DNA from: Mucilaginibacter mallensis
GTDB lineage: Bacteria > Bacteroidota > Bacteroidia > Sphingobacteriales > Sphingobacteriaceae
Reading direction: 5' to 3'
DNA length: 64,000 bases
Assembly: GCF_900105165.1 (NCBI RefSeq)
Contig: NZ_LT629740.1
Span: 2,542,001-2,606,000, forward strand
Shown: positions 1 through 7,819 of the stretch, in pieces
How the letters are laid out: every line of letters starts with the position of its first letter
Position numbering within the stretch: position 1 is the stretch's first letter
Notes under the pieces: model-generated
What the model was told of the DNA's origin: nothing
Databases searched by the model: none
What the model saw: only the letters and a program-made list of their open reading frames with translations
Position numbers and translations under genes: made by a program

Positions 1-420
1 ACGGGCGTGGCTTCGGCAGAAAAGCTAAACACCACGCTTTCGCATGCATCATTATCTAATGGCTTTAAGTTTGATAAAGGCTGGAGCATGAACGCTAACT
101 TCGATTATTACTCACCGAACCCAAGTTCGTTACAAGGCACAAATAATGGTTTTGCTTCAACATCATTAACTGTAAATAAGGAACTGGTAAAAAACAAATT
201 GTTCTTTTCGGCAGGTGTAAATAACCCTTTTACAAAGTATCGTACCAAGAGAGTGGAAACAACAGGACCTGATTTTATACAAACCGGCAATAACCTGGTA
301 TATTTCAGATCAGTAAATTTCAGCATCAATTACAACTTCGGCAGGTTAAACAGCGATATTAAAAAGAGCAGAAAAAGTATTAATAATGATGACGTATCCA
401 AAGGCGGCGGCGGAATGTAA
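1..420 (+). CDS. Outer-membrane beta-barrel protein, C-terminal part (5' end outside window)
   Basis: The reading frame is open from the first base and ends in TAA, so this is the last ~139 codons of a longer gene. The residues alternate polar and hydrophobic in the manner of amphipathic beta strands, with phrases such as GWSMNANFDYYSP, NKLFFSAGVNNPF and YFRSVNFSINYNFG. This is typical of the last strands of Bacteroidota outer-membrane beta-barrel or TonB-dependent receptor family proteins. The tail beyond the final strand is charged and ends in a Gly-rich stretch (KGGGGM). The substrate cannot be judged from this fragment. It is convergent with the AraC gene, with stops a few bases apart. 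Confidence 0.6.
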   Translation, partial: TGVASAEKLNTTLSHASLSNGFKFDKGWSMNANFDYYSPNPSSLQGTNNGFASTSLTVNKELVKNKLFFSAGVNNPFTKYRTKRVETTGPDFIQTGNNLVYFRSVNFSINYNFGRLNSDIKKSRKSINNDDVSKGGGGM

Positions 421-427
421 GTAGCGT

Positions 428-1234
428 TTACAGCATTGACGGTGCAACGCCAAATACCTTTTTAAAAGTATAGGAGAAGTGGGAAAGGTTCTCAAATCCA
501 ACATCAAGATAAACATCTGATGGTTTGCGGCCTTTCTCACTTATCTGGTAATATGCTTCTGAAAGTCGTTTCTGCTGCAGCCATTGACCGGGTGAAGCAT
601 TGAAGATCTTTTCAAAATCGCGCTTAAAACTTGCCAGGCTACGGCCGGTAAGTCTCGCAAATTGTGCGGCAGGCACATTATACATGTAATTTTGATTCAT
701 GTAAGCTTCCAGGTTAATTTTATACGGTTCGCTAAAATCAAAAAGAAAATCCTTTAAATTTTTATCATGTCGGAGCAAAAGCTCAATAGCTTCGTTAGTT
801 TTTAATTCGCCTAAAGATGATTTCAATTGTTCATGATGATCAAAATAAGGTATTAATGAATCGAAATAACCTTTCAGGAACGGATCGGGAGATAATATTC
901 GCATATATTCACCTGTATACTTGCCAACAGGATCGATCTTGTGTTCGGTACTATACCTGCGTAAAAAATTCTGGTTAAGAAATATATTAAGCGATTTAAA
1001 CTCACCACCTGGCGGTGGTACTTTTATTGATTTCAAAAGCTGGTTCCGGCGGACTAACCCTATGGAACCAGCTTTAAATATCTTCACTCCATCATTAGTT
1101 ATCAAATGGGTTTCGCCCGAAATTACATAGCCCAAAGCATGCTCATGCACAAACTGTTCGCTACCCCGCTGTTTCTGATCTACACAGGAGTACAGTATAT
1201 TATCAAGTACAATATGGCTTTTATCTTCCTTCAT
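428..1234 (-). CDS. AraC family transcriptional regulator
   Basis: This 268-residue protein has an N-terminal cupin-like sensor region (about 20-150) and a C-terminal double helix-turn-helix domain (about 165-268). The AraC signature is visible at the end as DVGFENLSHFSYTFKKVFG, preceded by a first helix pair around AAQFARLTGRSLASFKRDF. It lies 27 bp downstream of an SDR dehydrogenase on the same strand, so the two are probably co-transcribed. A 16-bp direct repeat upstream of the SDR gene is the likely operator. The natural inducer is unknown. AraC-SDR pairs of this sort are common in Bacteroidota. Confidence 0.88.
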   Translation of the reverse strand: MKEDKSHIVLDNILYSCVDQKQRGSEQFVHEHALGYVISGETHLITNDGVKIFKAGSIGLVRRNQLLKSIKVPPPGGEFKSLNIFLNQNFLRRYSTEHKIDPVGKYTGEYMRILSPDPFLKGYFDSLIPYFDHHEQLKSSLGELKTNEAIELLLRHDKNLKDFLFDFSEPYKINLEAYMNQNYMYNVPAAQFARLTGRSLASFKRDFEKIFNASPGQWLQQKRLSEAYYQISEKGRKPSDVYLDVGFENLSHFSYTFKKVFGVAPSML

Positions 1235-1261
1235 TAATCAATTGCTAATATATTCAATTAA

Positions 1262-2074
1262 TTATTTTATCTGACTCATTGCCACCTTATCAAACATACG
1301 GTCGGATAATATTTTGCGCATAAACAATACCATTGCCGCCATATAACCGCCACTATACCTGGTTTTTGGCTTTTTATTATATATAGCTTTTCTTACCAGT
1401 TCTACTATTACCATAGGGTCGGCGCCTTTAGCCTCTGTATTAGTAATAGCGTCAGCAAACTTTTTAGCTAGCGGGGCATATACACCATTACTTGATTTTT
1501 TAATCAGGTTATCCATAGCTATACCGCCCCATTCAGATTTTACGCCACCCGGTTCAATTACTATTACATCAATGCCAAATTGTTTAACCTCGTTGCGCAA
1601 GGCATCGCTCAAAGCCTCTAAAGCAAATTTGCTGGCATGGTACCACGCGCCTAAGGGCAAAGCTATTTTACCGCCAATTGATGAGATGTTAATGATCTTA
1701 CCATATTTATGTTTGCGCATATAAGGCAAAACCAATTGTATAAGTCGCGCTGCACCAAATACATTTACTTCTAACTGGTAACGCGCGTCATCAATTGAAA
1801 CATCCTCAACTGCTCCATATGAGCCAAACCCAGCATTATTTATCAATACATCTATCCGGCCTTCGGCTTTAACAATGGTTTCGATGCCCTTAGCCATTGA
1901 TGCTTCGTCGGTTACGTCCATTTCCAAAACCTTTACACCGAGTTGTTTAATGTCGTCCATTTTATCAACCCTGCGGGCAGCGCCATAAACAATGTTGCCA
2001 TCCTTTAACAGTTCCCTGGCAAACTCTTTACCCATCCCGGCTGATGCGCCGGTAACTAATATTACGTTTTTCAT
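1262..2074 (-). CDS. SDR family NAD(P)-dependent oxidoreductase
   Basis: This is a classical short-chain dehydrogenase of 270 residues with a Rossmann fold. The cofactor motif TGASAGMG is at residues 8-15, NNAG at 79-82, catalytic Ser at 131/132 and the YxxxK pair at Tyr145/Lys149. The C-terminal tail (KPKTRYSGGYMAAMVLFMRK) resembles that of SDRs often annotated as oxidoreductases acting on lipophilic or steroid-like substrates, but the substrate cannot be named. It is the first gene of a two-gene operon with the AraC regulator downstream, and its upstream region carries the tandem repeat described separately. Confidence 0.88.
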   Translation of the reverse strand: MKNVILVTGASAGMGKEFARELLKDGNIVYGAARRVDKMDDIKQLGVKVLEMDVTDEASMAKGIETIVKAEGRIDVLINNAGFGSYGAVEDVSIDDARYQLEVNVFGAARLIQLVLPYMRKHKYGKIINISSIGGKIALPLGAWYHASKFALEALSDALRNEVKQFGIDVIVIEPGGVKSEWGGIAMDNLIKKSSNGVYAPLAKKFADAITNTEAKGADPMVIVELVRKAIYNKKPKTRYSGGYMAAMVLFMRKILSDRMFDKVAMSQIK

Positions 2075-2124
2075 TTTTATCTTTTAATTATAAATCAAAG
2101 GTCGGGATAAAAGGAGGGGAGAGG

Positions 2125-2163
2125 TTTGGTGTAAAGCTCAATTTTACTTTGGTATAAAGCTCA
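2125..2163 (-). promoter_or_regulatory. Probable AraC-family operator: 16-bp direct repeat
   Basis: TTTGGTGTAAAGCTCA at 2125-2140 is repeated with one mismatch (TTTGGTATAAAGCTCA) at 2148-2163. The start-to-start spacing is 23 bp, about two helical turns. It lies 51-89 bp upstream of the SDR start codon, and the AraC regulator gene is in the same operon. Paired direct repeats about two turns apart are the normal binding layout for AraC-type dimers. Binding is inferred. Confidence 0.55.
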
Positions 2164-2182
2164 GGCATTCCCGGCAAAACAA

Positions 2183-2190
2183 TATATTTG
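2183..2190 (+). promoter_or_regulatory. Bacteroidota -7 box for the racemase gene
   Basis: TATATTTG fits TAnnTTTG exactly. It ends only 4 bp before the ATG at 2195, so the transcript is likely to start at or next to the start codon (leaderless or nearly so). No clear -33 element is seen at normal spacing. Confidence 0.45.
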
Positions 2191-2194
2191 TCAC

Positions 2195-2884
2195 ATGAAA
2201 ATTTTAGGGCTCATTGGGGGCATCAGTTGGGTATCAACACTTGATTATTACAAACTGATTAACGAAGGCATAAATGAAAAACTTGGCGATCTTAATTTTG
2301 CCGAGTGTATGATCTATTCTTTTAATTATGCTGATATTAAGCGTAATAACGATGCCAACGACTGGGATAAAACCCTTGAAATGATCACTAAAGCAAGTCT
2401 TAGTATGAAAAACGGTGGAGCAGAGGCGATAGTGCTTTGCGCCAATACCATGCATCTCATCGCTGATCGTCTAGAAGAAAATATTCAAATCCCAGTAATT
2501 CATATAGCCAGCGCTACTGCAAATGCCATTACTTCAAAAGGAATAAAAAAGGTAGGGCTATTAGGTACCAAGTTTACTATGGAGCGTGATTTCTTTACGA
2601 GCAAGCTAAATGAAAAAGGCATTGAAGCCATTATCCCGGATGATGACGAGCGCGATTTTTTACATTACACCATATTCGAGGAATTAGGCCGGGGGATTAT
2701 TAACCCTGATACTAAGCGATACTATATCAATGTGATCAACAAATTAATAGCCCGCGGCGCGGAGGGTATTATTTTAGGTTGTACAGAAATACCACTGTTA
2801 ATTAATAGTACTGATGTAGATATCCCCTTGTTTGATACAGCGAGCATACATGCTAAAGCAGCCGTAGAGTTTGCTTTAGGATAA
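2195..2884 (+). CDS. Aspartate/glutamate racemase family protein
   Basis: This 229-residue PLP-independent racemase has the two catalytic cysteines in their expected contexts: Cys82 in LCANTMH and Cys196 in GCTEIPL. The N-terminal LGLIGGISWVST loop is typical of the aspartate racemase (RacD/YgeA) branch rather than of MurI glutamate racemase. It would be cytoplasmic and interconvert L- and D-amino acids, but specificity cannot be read from sequence alone. It is transcribed alone, divergent from the SDR operon, from a promoter almost on top of the start codon. Confidence 0.85.
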   Translation: MKILGLIGGISWVSTLDYYKLINEGINEKLGDLNFAECMIYSFNYADIKRNNDANDWDKTLEMITKASLSMKNGGAEAIVLCANTMHLIADRLEENIQIPVIHIASATANAITSKGIKKVGLLGTKFTMERDFFTSKLNEKGIEAIIPDDDERDFLHYTIFEELGRGIINPDTKRYYINVINKLIARGAEGIILGCTEIPLLINSTDVDIPLFDTASIHAKAAVEFALG

Positions 2885-2885
2885 G

Positions 2886-3269
2886 CTAAGCTACTAATTG
2901 GTTAAATAACTTAACCGTAGTTTCAACAGCATCAATACATAAGCCGGGATGAACCTTTGATGTTTGCAGCACAGTACTGCGTGTAGCCGTAAGCCAGCGA
3001 AAGCGTGATGGCATATCCAGCTTGGCAATAGGGCCGCCTTGTTTATCGGCAGAACAAATGCGTTCAAAAGAGCAGAGGTGTTCCTTTAACTCATCCATAT
3101 CCAAGTAGCCGTTAAATGCCTGTAAGCGATGCGCATCAAGTGCATACAGCATTTTCAGATACTTCTGTTTTGCACAATACAGTATGATACCGATGTTCAG
3201 GAATTCTTCCCGGTCAACCCTCGGCACAACGCGTATAACAGCATATTCAAATAAAGTTCTCTCTTGCAT
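2886..3269 (-). CDS. DUF3037 family protein
   Basis: A 127-residue soluble protein matching DUF3037 in length and in phrases (EYAVIRVVPRVDREEFLNIG near the N-terminus, then GGPIAKLDMPSRFRWLTATR). The biochemical function of the family is not established. Its start overlaps the 3' end of the HipA-like kinase gene by 23 bp, so the two are translationally linked. DUF3037 genes are typically found beside HipA-like kinases, which suggests a functional pair; the role as partner, regulator or substrate is unknown. Confidence 0.8.
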   Translation of the reverse strand: MQERTLFEYAVIRVVPRVDREEFLNIGIILYCAKQKYLKMLYALDAHRLQAFNGYLDMDELKEHLCSFERICSADKQGGPIAKLDMPSRFRWLTATRSTVLQTSKVHPGLCIDAVETTVKLFNQLVA

Positions 3270-4041
3270 GTTGGGCTTCTTTTACAAAAATATTTGAGTT
3301 TGCTATGCGTGTTAACAGAAATTGGATATAAGCTTCCCTGTGTTCTTCCGATGTGTCGAACTCCCCGGTAAGCCATTCATCAGGCACAATGTCAACAATG
3401 GCACGAATGCGTTCTTCGGTAAGGATTGTCTTAAATGCGGCATCAACCTCATCCAGTTCCGTAGCCTGCGAAAGCAGAACATGGTCTTTTATCAATAAAA
3501 ACGGTTTTTTAGCCTGTTCTTCCCAGTTATGCCATGAATGGTGGAAATACAGTGCAGCGCCATGATCTATCAGCCACAATTCCTTATTCCATATCAGCAT
3601 ATTGGTGTTGCGGGCTGTGCGGTCAACATTCATCAACAGGCAGTCCAGCCAAACAATCTGTGAGGATAGTAAGGGGCCAGGTTTGGTAACCGTAGGATCA
3701 AAAGTAATAGCACCAGAAAGATAATGCAGCGCCAGATTAAGGCCAACACTTGCTTTTAACAGGTCCTGGATCTCTTCATCAGGTTCGGTACGACCAAAGG
3801 CTTCATCCAGATTAGCAAATACAATTTCCGGGACTTTAAAACCTAGTGACCGTGCAATCTCGCCTCCAATTATTTCAGCTATTAAAGCTTTCACACCCTG
3901 GCCTGCACCACGGAATTTCAATACATACAAAAATCCATCATCGGCCTCGGCAATTGCAGGCAAAGAGCCACCCTCGCGCAGGGGCGTTACATACCGGGTA
4001 ACATTTACCGTTCTGAGTTCAAGTTGGGTATCATCTATCAT
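3247..4041 (-). CDS. HipA-like kinase family protein
   Basis: The protein has 264 residues from the chosen start. Kinase features are a candidate ATP-binding lysine in YVLKFRG (Lys42), the catalytic loop NVDRTARNTN (Asp140, Asn145) and a metal-binding DHG (Asp159), matching the HipA/PI-kinase-like fold. It is shorter than classical HipA (~440 residues) and no HipB-like antitoxin is adjacent. An in-frame start 34 codons further upstream would add a hydrophobic, unrelated extension. I prefer the ATG at 4041, which has AGGAG about 9 bp upstream. It overlaps the downstream DUF3037 gene. Kinase activity and target are inferred. Confidence 0.8.
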   Translation of the reverse strand: MIDDTQLELRTVNVTRYVTPLREGGSLPAIAEADDGFLYVLKFRGAGQGVKALIAEIIGGEIARSLGFKVPEIVFANLDEAFGRTEPDEEIQDLLKASVGLNLALHYLSGAITFDPTVTKPGPLLSSQIVWLDCLLMNVDRTARNTNMLIWNKELWLIDHGAALYFHHSWHNWEEQAKKPFLLIKDHVLLSQATELDEVDAAFKTILTEERIRAIVDIVPDEWLTGEFDTSEEHREAYIQFLLTRIANSNIFVKEAQHARENFI

Positions 4042-4183
4042 AATTGCCGCTCCTAAATTGCGATTATTTTTAAGTACAATCACAATAAAGTATAAACTTA
4101 AAGAAAAGCCATTGTACAGCAGCCCGATTAAATTATCTGCCAATGCTTTGTAACTACCATAATTTATATATTTTTAACCCATA

Positions 4184-5548
4184 ATGGAAATCGTTAAAGA
4201 CAACAAGAAAACTATCTGGGCCTGGTGTATGTTCGATTGGGCCAACCAATCCTATAATATGGTGATCACAACAACCATATTCCCTTTTTATTACGTGTAC
4301 TATACTACATGGCATAACCCTAATGGTGATAAAGTAACTTTTTTTGGTTTTAAATTTGTAAATACTGTATTATCAAATTTTGTATTGGGGATTGCTTATT
4401 TAATTATTGTGTTAATGTTGCCGATACTTACATCAATTGCCGATTACAAAGGGAATAAAAAGAGCTATTTGCAATTTTTTACCTGGCTTGGTGCATTGTC
4501 GTGTGCAGGATTATTCTTTTTTAAACCCGTTGAACATGGGATACCGGCACTTGAAATGCCGCTAATATTTTTTGCACTTGCATGTATAGGTTATTGCGGC
4601 GGTTTTGTTTTTTATAATTCTTATTTGCCGCAAATTGCTTCAGAAGCTAAACAAGATAGTGTGAGTGCAAAGGGATTTATATACGGCTATGTGGGGAGTC
4701 TTGTTGTTCAAATGTGCTGTTTAGCTATTGTAGAGAAACCTGAATGGTTTGGGATCGACCCTAAAAATGATTCTTTACCCGCGCGTATCACTTTTATTAT
4801 CGTATTTGTTTGGTGGATGGGTTTTTCTATTATTCCATTCAGGTTATTACCTAAAGGTGAGCCAAATCCCGGTAAACATAATTATAACGTATTAACAGGC
4901 GGTTTTAAAGAATTAATAAAAGTATTTCAAAAGGTGAAAACTATGCCATTACTTCGCCGTTTTCTATCATCATTCTTTTTTTACTCTGTCGGTGTGCAAA
5001 CTATTATGCTGGTAGCCGCACAATTTGCATCAAAAGAGTTGAAAATGCCGGATGACACGCTAATCATCATTATTCTTATTATTTATGTGGTAGGCGTTGC
5101 AGGGGCTGCTGGTATTTCCAAACTATCGGAAAAATATGGTAATGTGCGCACGCTGGTTTGGGTAGTTGGCATTTGGACGATACTATGCCTTTCCGTTTAT
5201 TTTATTACCAGCATTCCTGAGTTTTTTGTTGCGGCGGTAATAGTAGGTGCAGTAATGGGCGGCGTGCAAGCTATATCCAGATCAACTTACTCAAAATACC
5301 TGCCACAAAATATTCCCGACACAGCATCATACTTTAGCTTTTATGATGTTACAGAAAAAAGCGCTATAGTGGTAGGTCTGCTTTGTTTTTCCTTAGTTGA
5401 AGCCATCAGCCATGAAATGCGTATAGCTGCACTTACACTTGATCTGTTTTTCCTGATAGGTTTTGGCTTATTAATTTCATTATTTTATGCTGAAAAAAAA
5501 AATAAGAATCTACCTACCGCACCGCTTGCGGAAGTTGTTGCTGTTTAG
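4184..5548 (+). CDS. UMF1-family MFS transporter
   Basis: A 454-residue membrane protein with about twelve hydrophobic segments. The N-terminus WCMFDWANQSYNMVITT is the hallmark of the UMF1 branch of the major facilitator superfamily, related to yeast Atg22 vacuolar amino-acid effluxers. GGVQAISRSTYSKYLP near residue 363 is the typical cytoplasmic loop motif. It probably exports or exchanges small metabolites at the inner membrane; the substrate is not predictable. It is transcribed alone. An imperfect hairpin (5561-5592) follows the stop but lacks a U-tract. Confidence 0.88.
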   Translation: MEIVKDNKKTIWAWCMFDWANQSYNMVITTTIFPFYYVYYTTWHNPNGDKVTFFGFKFVNTVLSNFVLGIAYLIIVLMLPILTSIADYKGNKKSYLQFFTWLGALSCAGLFFFKPVEHGIPALEMPLIFFALACIGYCGGFVFYNSYLPQIASEAKQDSVSAKGFIYGYVGSLVVQMCCLAIVEKPEWFGIDPKNDSLPARITFIIVFVWWMGFSIIPFRLLPKGEPNPGKHNYNVLTGGFKELIKVFQKVKTMPLLRRFLSSFFFYSVGVQTIMLVAAQFASKELKMPDDTLIIIILIIYVVGVAGAAGISKLSEKYGNVRTLVWVVGIWTILCLSVYFITSIPEFFVAAVIVGAVMGGVQAISRSTYSKYLPQNIPDTASYFSFYDVTEKSAIVVGLLCFSLVEAISHEMRIAALTLDLFFLIGFGLLISLFYAEKKNKNLPTAPLAEVVAV

Positions 5549-5670
5549 TGCCTGTTATTGCTCATGTTGATAGTTAAACTCTTCAATATGAGTAATTTGT
5601 TACGAATTTAATTTTTAGGTAATATTTGTTTTGTAACTTTATTTAAATCTTAACTTAAATAAATATTACA

Positions 5671-6906
5671 ATGGCAAATACCCCTATCCCTCCGGTGGGA
5701 ACAGGACCTACTCCTGCACCTGGTACAAGATTGTATGCTGAACCTAAGTTTATTCCACTGTTGCCAGGCCAGATAACAGATGGCGAGGCCAGCAAATATG
5801 ATGTTTATGCAAGTGTATTGCAACCTATCCCGGCACCAAGGGAGGGTGCATCCTTAATCATGCAGCTTTCGGATGTTCTGGGGCAATCAGCTGTAGATGA
5901 TATCAATACCGCGGGGATGCTGGTATTCCATTCCGTTGGTGATACAGGAGCAGATAAAAGAAACCGGGTAGCTGATGAAGCTGATGTGTCTGCGTATATG
6001 GTAAAAGACCTTGCAATCCAACCAGTGCCATCTTTTTTTTATCATCTCGGAGATGTTGTATATGAGTTTGGCCAGGCAGCGGATTATTATTCGGAGTTTT
6101 ACGAACCATTTTGCGCATACAATGCTCCAATCTTTGCCATTCCGGGTAATCATGATGGTATGATATGGGATCCTTCCATGACTTCACTTCAGGCGTTTCT
6201 CAATAATTTTTGTACACCGGCCCCAGGGCCGGCTGCAAATGCGGGAGGGTTGATCCGTTCAACCATGAACCAACCCGGAGTTTATTTTACACTTGCAGCA
6301 CCATTTGTAAATATTATTGGCCTTTACAGTAATGTAACCGATAAAGGGCCTGGCTCCATTTCATCAGAAGGGGGCAAGAATAACCTTACTGATTTCCAGA
6401 AAGATTTCCTGATTGCCGAACTGCAAAGATTAAAGCCATTGCGCGAAGCCAATCAAACCGCGGTAATTGTAGCTCTGCATCATCCTCCTTTTTATGGTGG
6501 CACAGCGGACAACCCACTGGGCGACGATCTTGATGATGCTTTCACAAAAGGTGGCTTATGGCCTGATGTTGTTCTTTCAGGCCATGCGCACTTGTACGAG
6601 CGGCTTGAACGCGATATAAACGGTATAAAAATGCCTTACATTATTGCCGGTTGCGGTGGTTATAATATTTCTTCTTACCAAACCAGCAGTCCTACAGTAA
6701 AGGTGCCACCGTCAATGGCAAGTAATACCGCATTAAGGGCTTATGTAGAAACATTTGGTTATCTTAAAATAAAGGTAACCAAGGATAAGCTGGCTATAAT
6801 CTTTAATAGTATAAATCCGGCTTATGGACCTGCCTTTGATTCCATACTCATTGATTTGTTGACCCATAATGTTACAGAGGGCGCGAAAGGTGTAGAGCCA
6901 TTATAA
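5671..6906 (+). CDS. Calcineurin-like metallophosphoesterase
   Basis: This 411-residue protein carries the dimetal phosphoesterase motifs in order: GDTG with Asp91, GDVVY with Asp128, GNHDG at 159-163, ALHHPPF near 270 and SGHAHLYERL near 305. The last fits purple-acid-phosphatase-like calcineurin enzymes. There is no N-terminal signal peptide: the first 30 residues are Pro/Thr rich and polar. It therefore appears cytoplasmic unless the true start lies elsewhere, which is unusual for this branch. It could hydrolyse phosphomonoesters or diesters. It stands alone. Confidence 0.82.
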   Translation: MANTPIPPVGTGPTPAPGTRLYAEPKFIPLLPGQITDGEASKYDVYASVLQPIPAPREGASLIMQLSDVLGQSAVDDINTAGMLVFHSVGDTGADKRNRVADEADVSAYMVKDLAIQPVPSFFYHLGDVVYEFGQAADYYSEFYEPFCAYNAPIFAIPGNHDGMIWDPSMTSLQAFLNNFCTPAPGPAANAGGLIRSTMNQPGVYFTLAAPFVNIIGLYSNVTDKGPGSISSEGGKNNLTDFQKDFLIAELQRLKPLREANQTAVIVALHHPPFYGGTADNPLGDDLDDAFTKGGLWPDVVLSGHAHLYERLERDINGIKMPYIIAGCGGYNISSYQTSSPTVKVPPSMASNTALRAYVETFGYLKIKVTKDKLAIIFNSINPAYGPAFDSILIDLLTHNVTEGAKGVEPL

Positions 6907-7056
6907 ATTTAGATTATAGTTTTATGGCTAATTAGCAATGCATCAGTGATTTATTACGTGCAAAGAATAATATAATTTCTATTTTCGATTATTGTAAGTT
7001 GAGAAAAGACGGACTTGTTACTTATTACTCCAAACTTTTTCTCAAATTAGCAGCCG

Positions 7057-7785
7057 ATGAAGATAGAATTGTTTATTCCCTGTTTTGTTGATCAGTTATA
7101 CCCGGATACTGCCTTTAGTACTGTAAAATTGTTAGAAAAAGCAGGTTGTACTGTAAACTATAACCCTTTACAGACCTGCTGCGGTCAGCCTGCATTTAAT
7201 GCAGGTTTTTGGGATGATGCAAAAACAATAGGCAGCAAATTCCTGAATGATTTTTCGGACGACAGCATTATAGTAACCCCATCAGCCTCATGTACAGGCA
7301 TGGTGAAAAACTATTATAACGATCTGTTTACCAACACCACGTTACATAATAAATGCCGTGCTATACAGGGTAATATTTATGAACTATCTGATTTCCTGGT
7401 AAACATTCTCCAATTCGATTACTTCGGCGCTGAGCTGGAAGGTCGTGCCGTTTACCATGACAGCTGCGCTGCTTTACGCGAGTGTAAGATCAAAAATGAG
7501 CCCCGCCAATTACTGTCAAAAGTTTTAGGCCTGGAGATGGTCGACCTGAAGGATAATGAAACCTGCTGTGGCTTTGGTGGTACTTTTGCTGTTAAGTTTG
7601 ATGCTATCTCAACGGCCATGGCCCAGCAAAAGGTTGATAATGCCTTAGCCGCTGAAGCAGATTACATCATAAGCACCGATGCTTCCTGCTTATTGCACCT
7701 GCAAGGCTATATTGATAAAAACAACTTGCCCATTAAAACCATGCACATTGCTGATGTACTGGCACAAGGGTGGGGGAATGTATAG
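7057..7785 (+). CDS. (Fe-S)-binding protein, LutA/YkgE family
   Basis: A 242-residue protein with two cysteine-rich CCG domains: IPCF and QTCCGQP (Cys9, Cys41, Cys42) in the N-terminal half, and HDSCAALREC and ETCCGFGG in the C-terminal half. Length and layout match LutA (YkgE), the subunit of the LutABC L-lactate oxidation complex, related to the GlpC/HdrB iron-sulfur proteins. No lutB or lutC is adjacent, so it either works with partners encoded elsewhere or in another redox role. It is convergent with the GH51 gene. Confidence 0.82.
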   Translation: MKIELFIPCFVDQLYPDTAFSTVKLLEKAGCTVNYNPLQTCCGQPAFNAGFWDDAKTIGSKFLNDFSDDSIIVTPSASCTGMVKNYYNDLFTNTTLHNKCRAIQGNIYELSDFLVNILQFDYFGAELEGRAVYHDSCAALRECKIKNEPRQLLSKVLGLEMVDLKDNETCCGFGGTFAVKFDAISTAMAQQKVDNALAAEADYIISTDASCLLHLQGYIDKNNLPIKTMHIADVLAQGWGNV

Positions 7786-7788
7786 TTC

Positions 7789-7813
7789 GCCCCCCTAACC
7801 CCCTAAAGGGGAA
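7789..7813. repeat. C/G-tract palindrome between convergent genes
   Basis: The 34-bp gap between two convergent stops holds two tandem CCCCCTAA-like units followed by GGGG. CCCCTAAAGGGG (7800-7811) is a perfect palindrome. G-tracts at the end of the upstream gene (7768-7777) could also pair with the C-tracts. It may act as a bidirectional terminator or be a dispersed intergenic repeat; the T-tracts are weak. Confidence 0.4.
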
Positions 7814-7819
7814 TGAAAA

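Noticed and set aside
4042-4143. Upstream N-terminal extension of the HipA-like kinase
   Set aside because: The extension is hydrophobic and atypical for the family, while the ATG at 4041 has AGGAG at good spacing.
5561-5592. Terminator after the UMF1 transporter gene
   Set aside because: A 10-bp imperfect stem with a 12-nt loop exists but there is no T-tract, so I do not list it as a terminator.
5887-6187. Two antisense open frames inside the phosphoesterase gene
   Set aside because: All phosphoesterase motifs lie in the plus-strand frame; the antisense frames have no coherent features.
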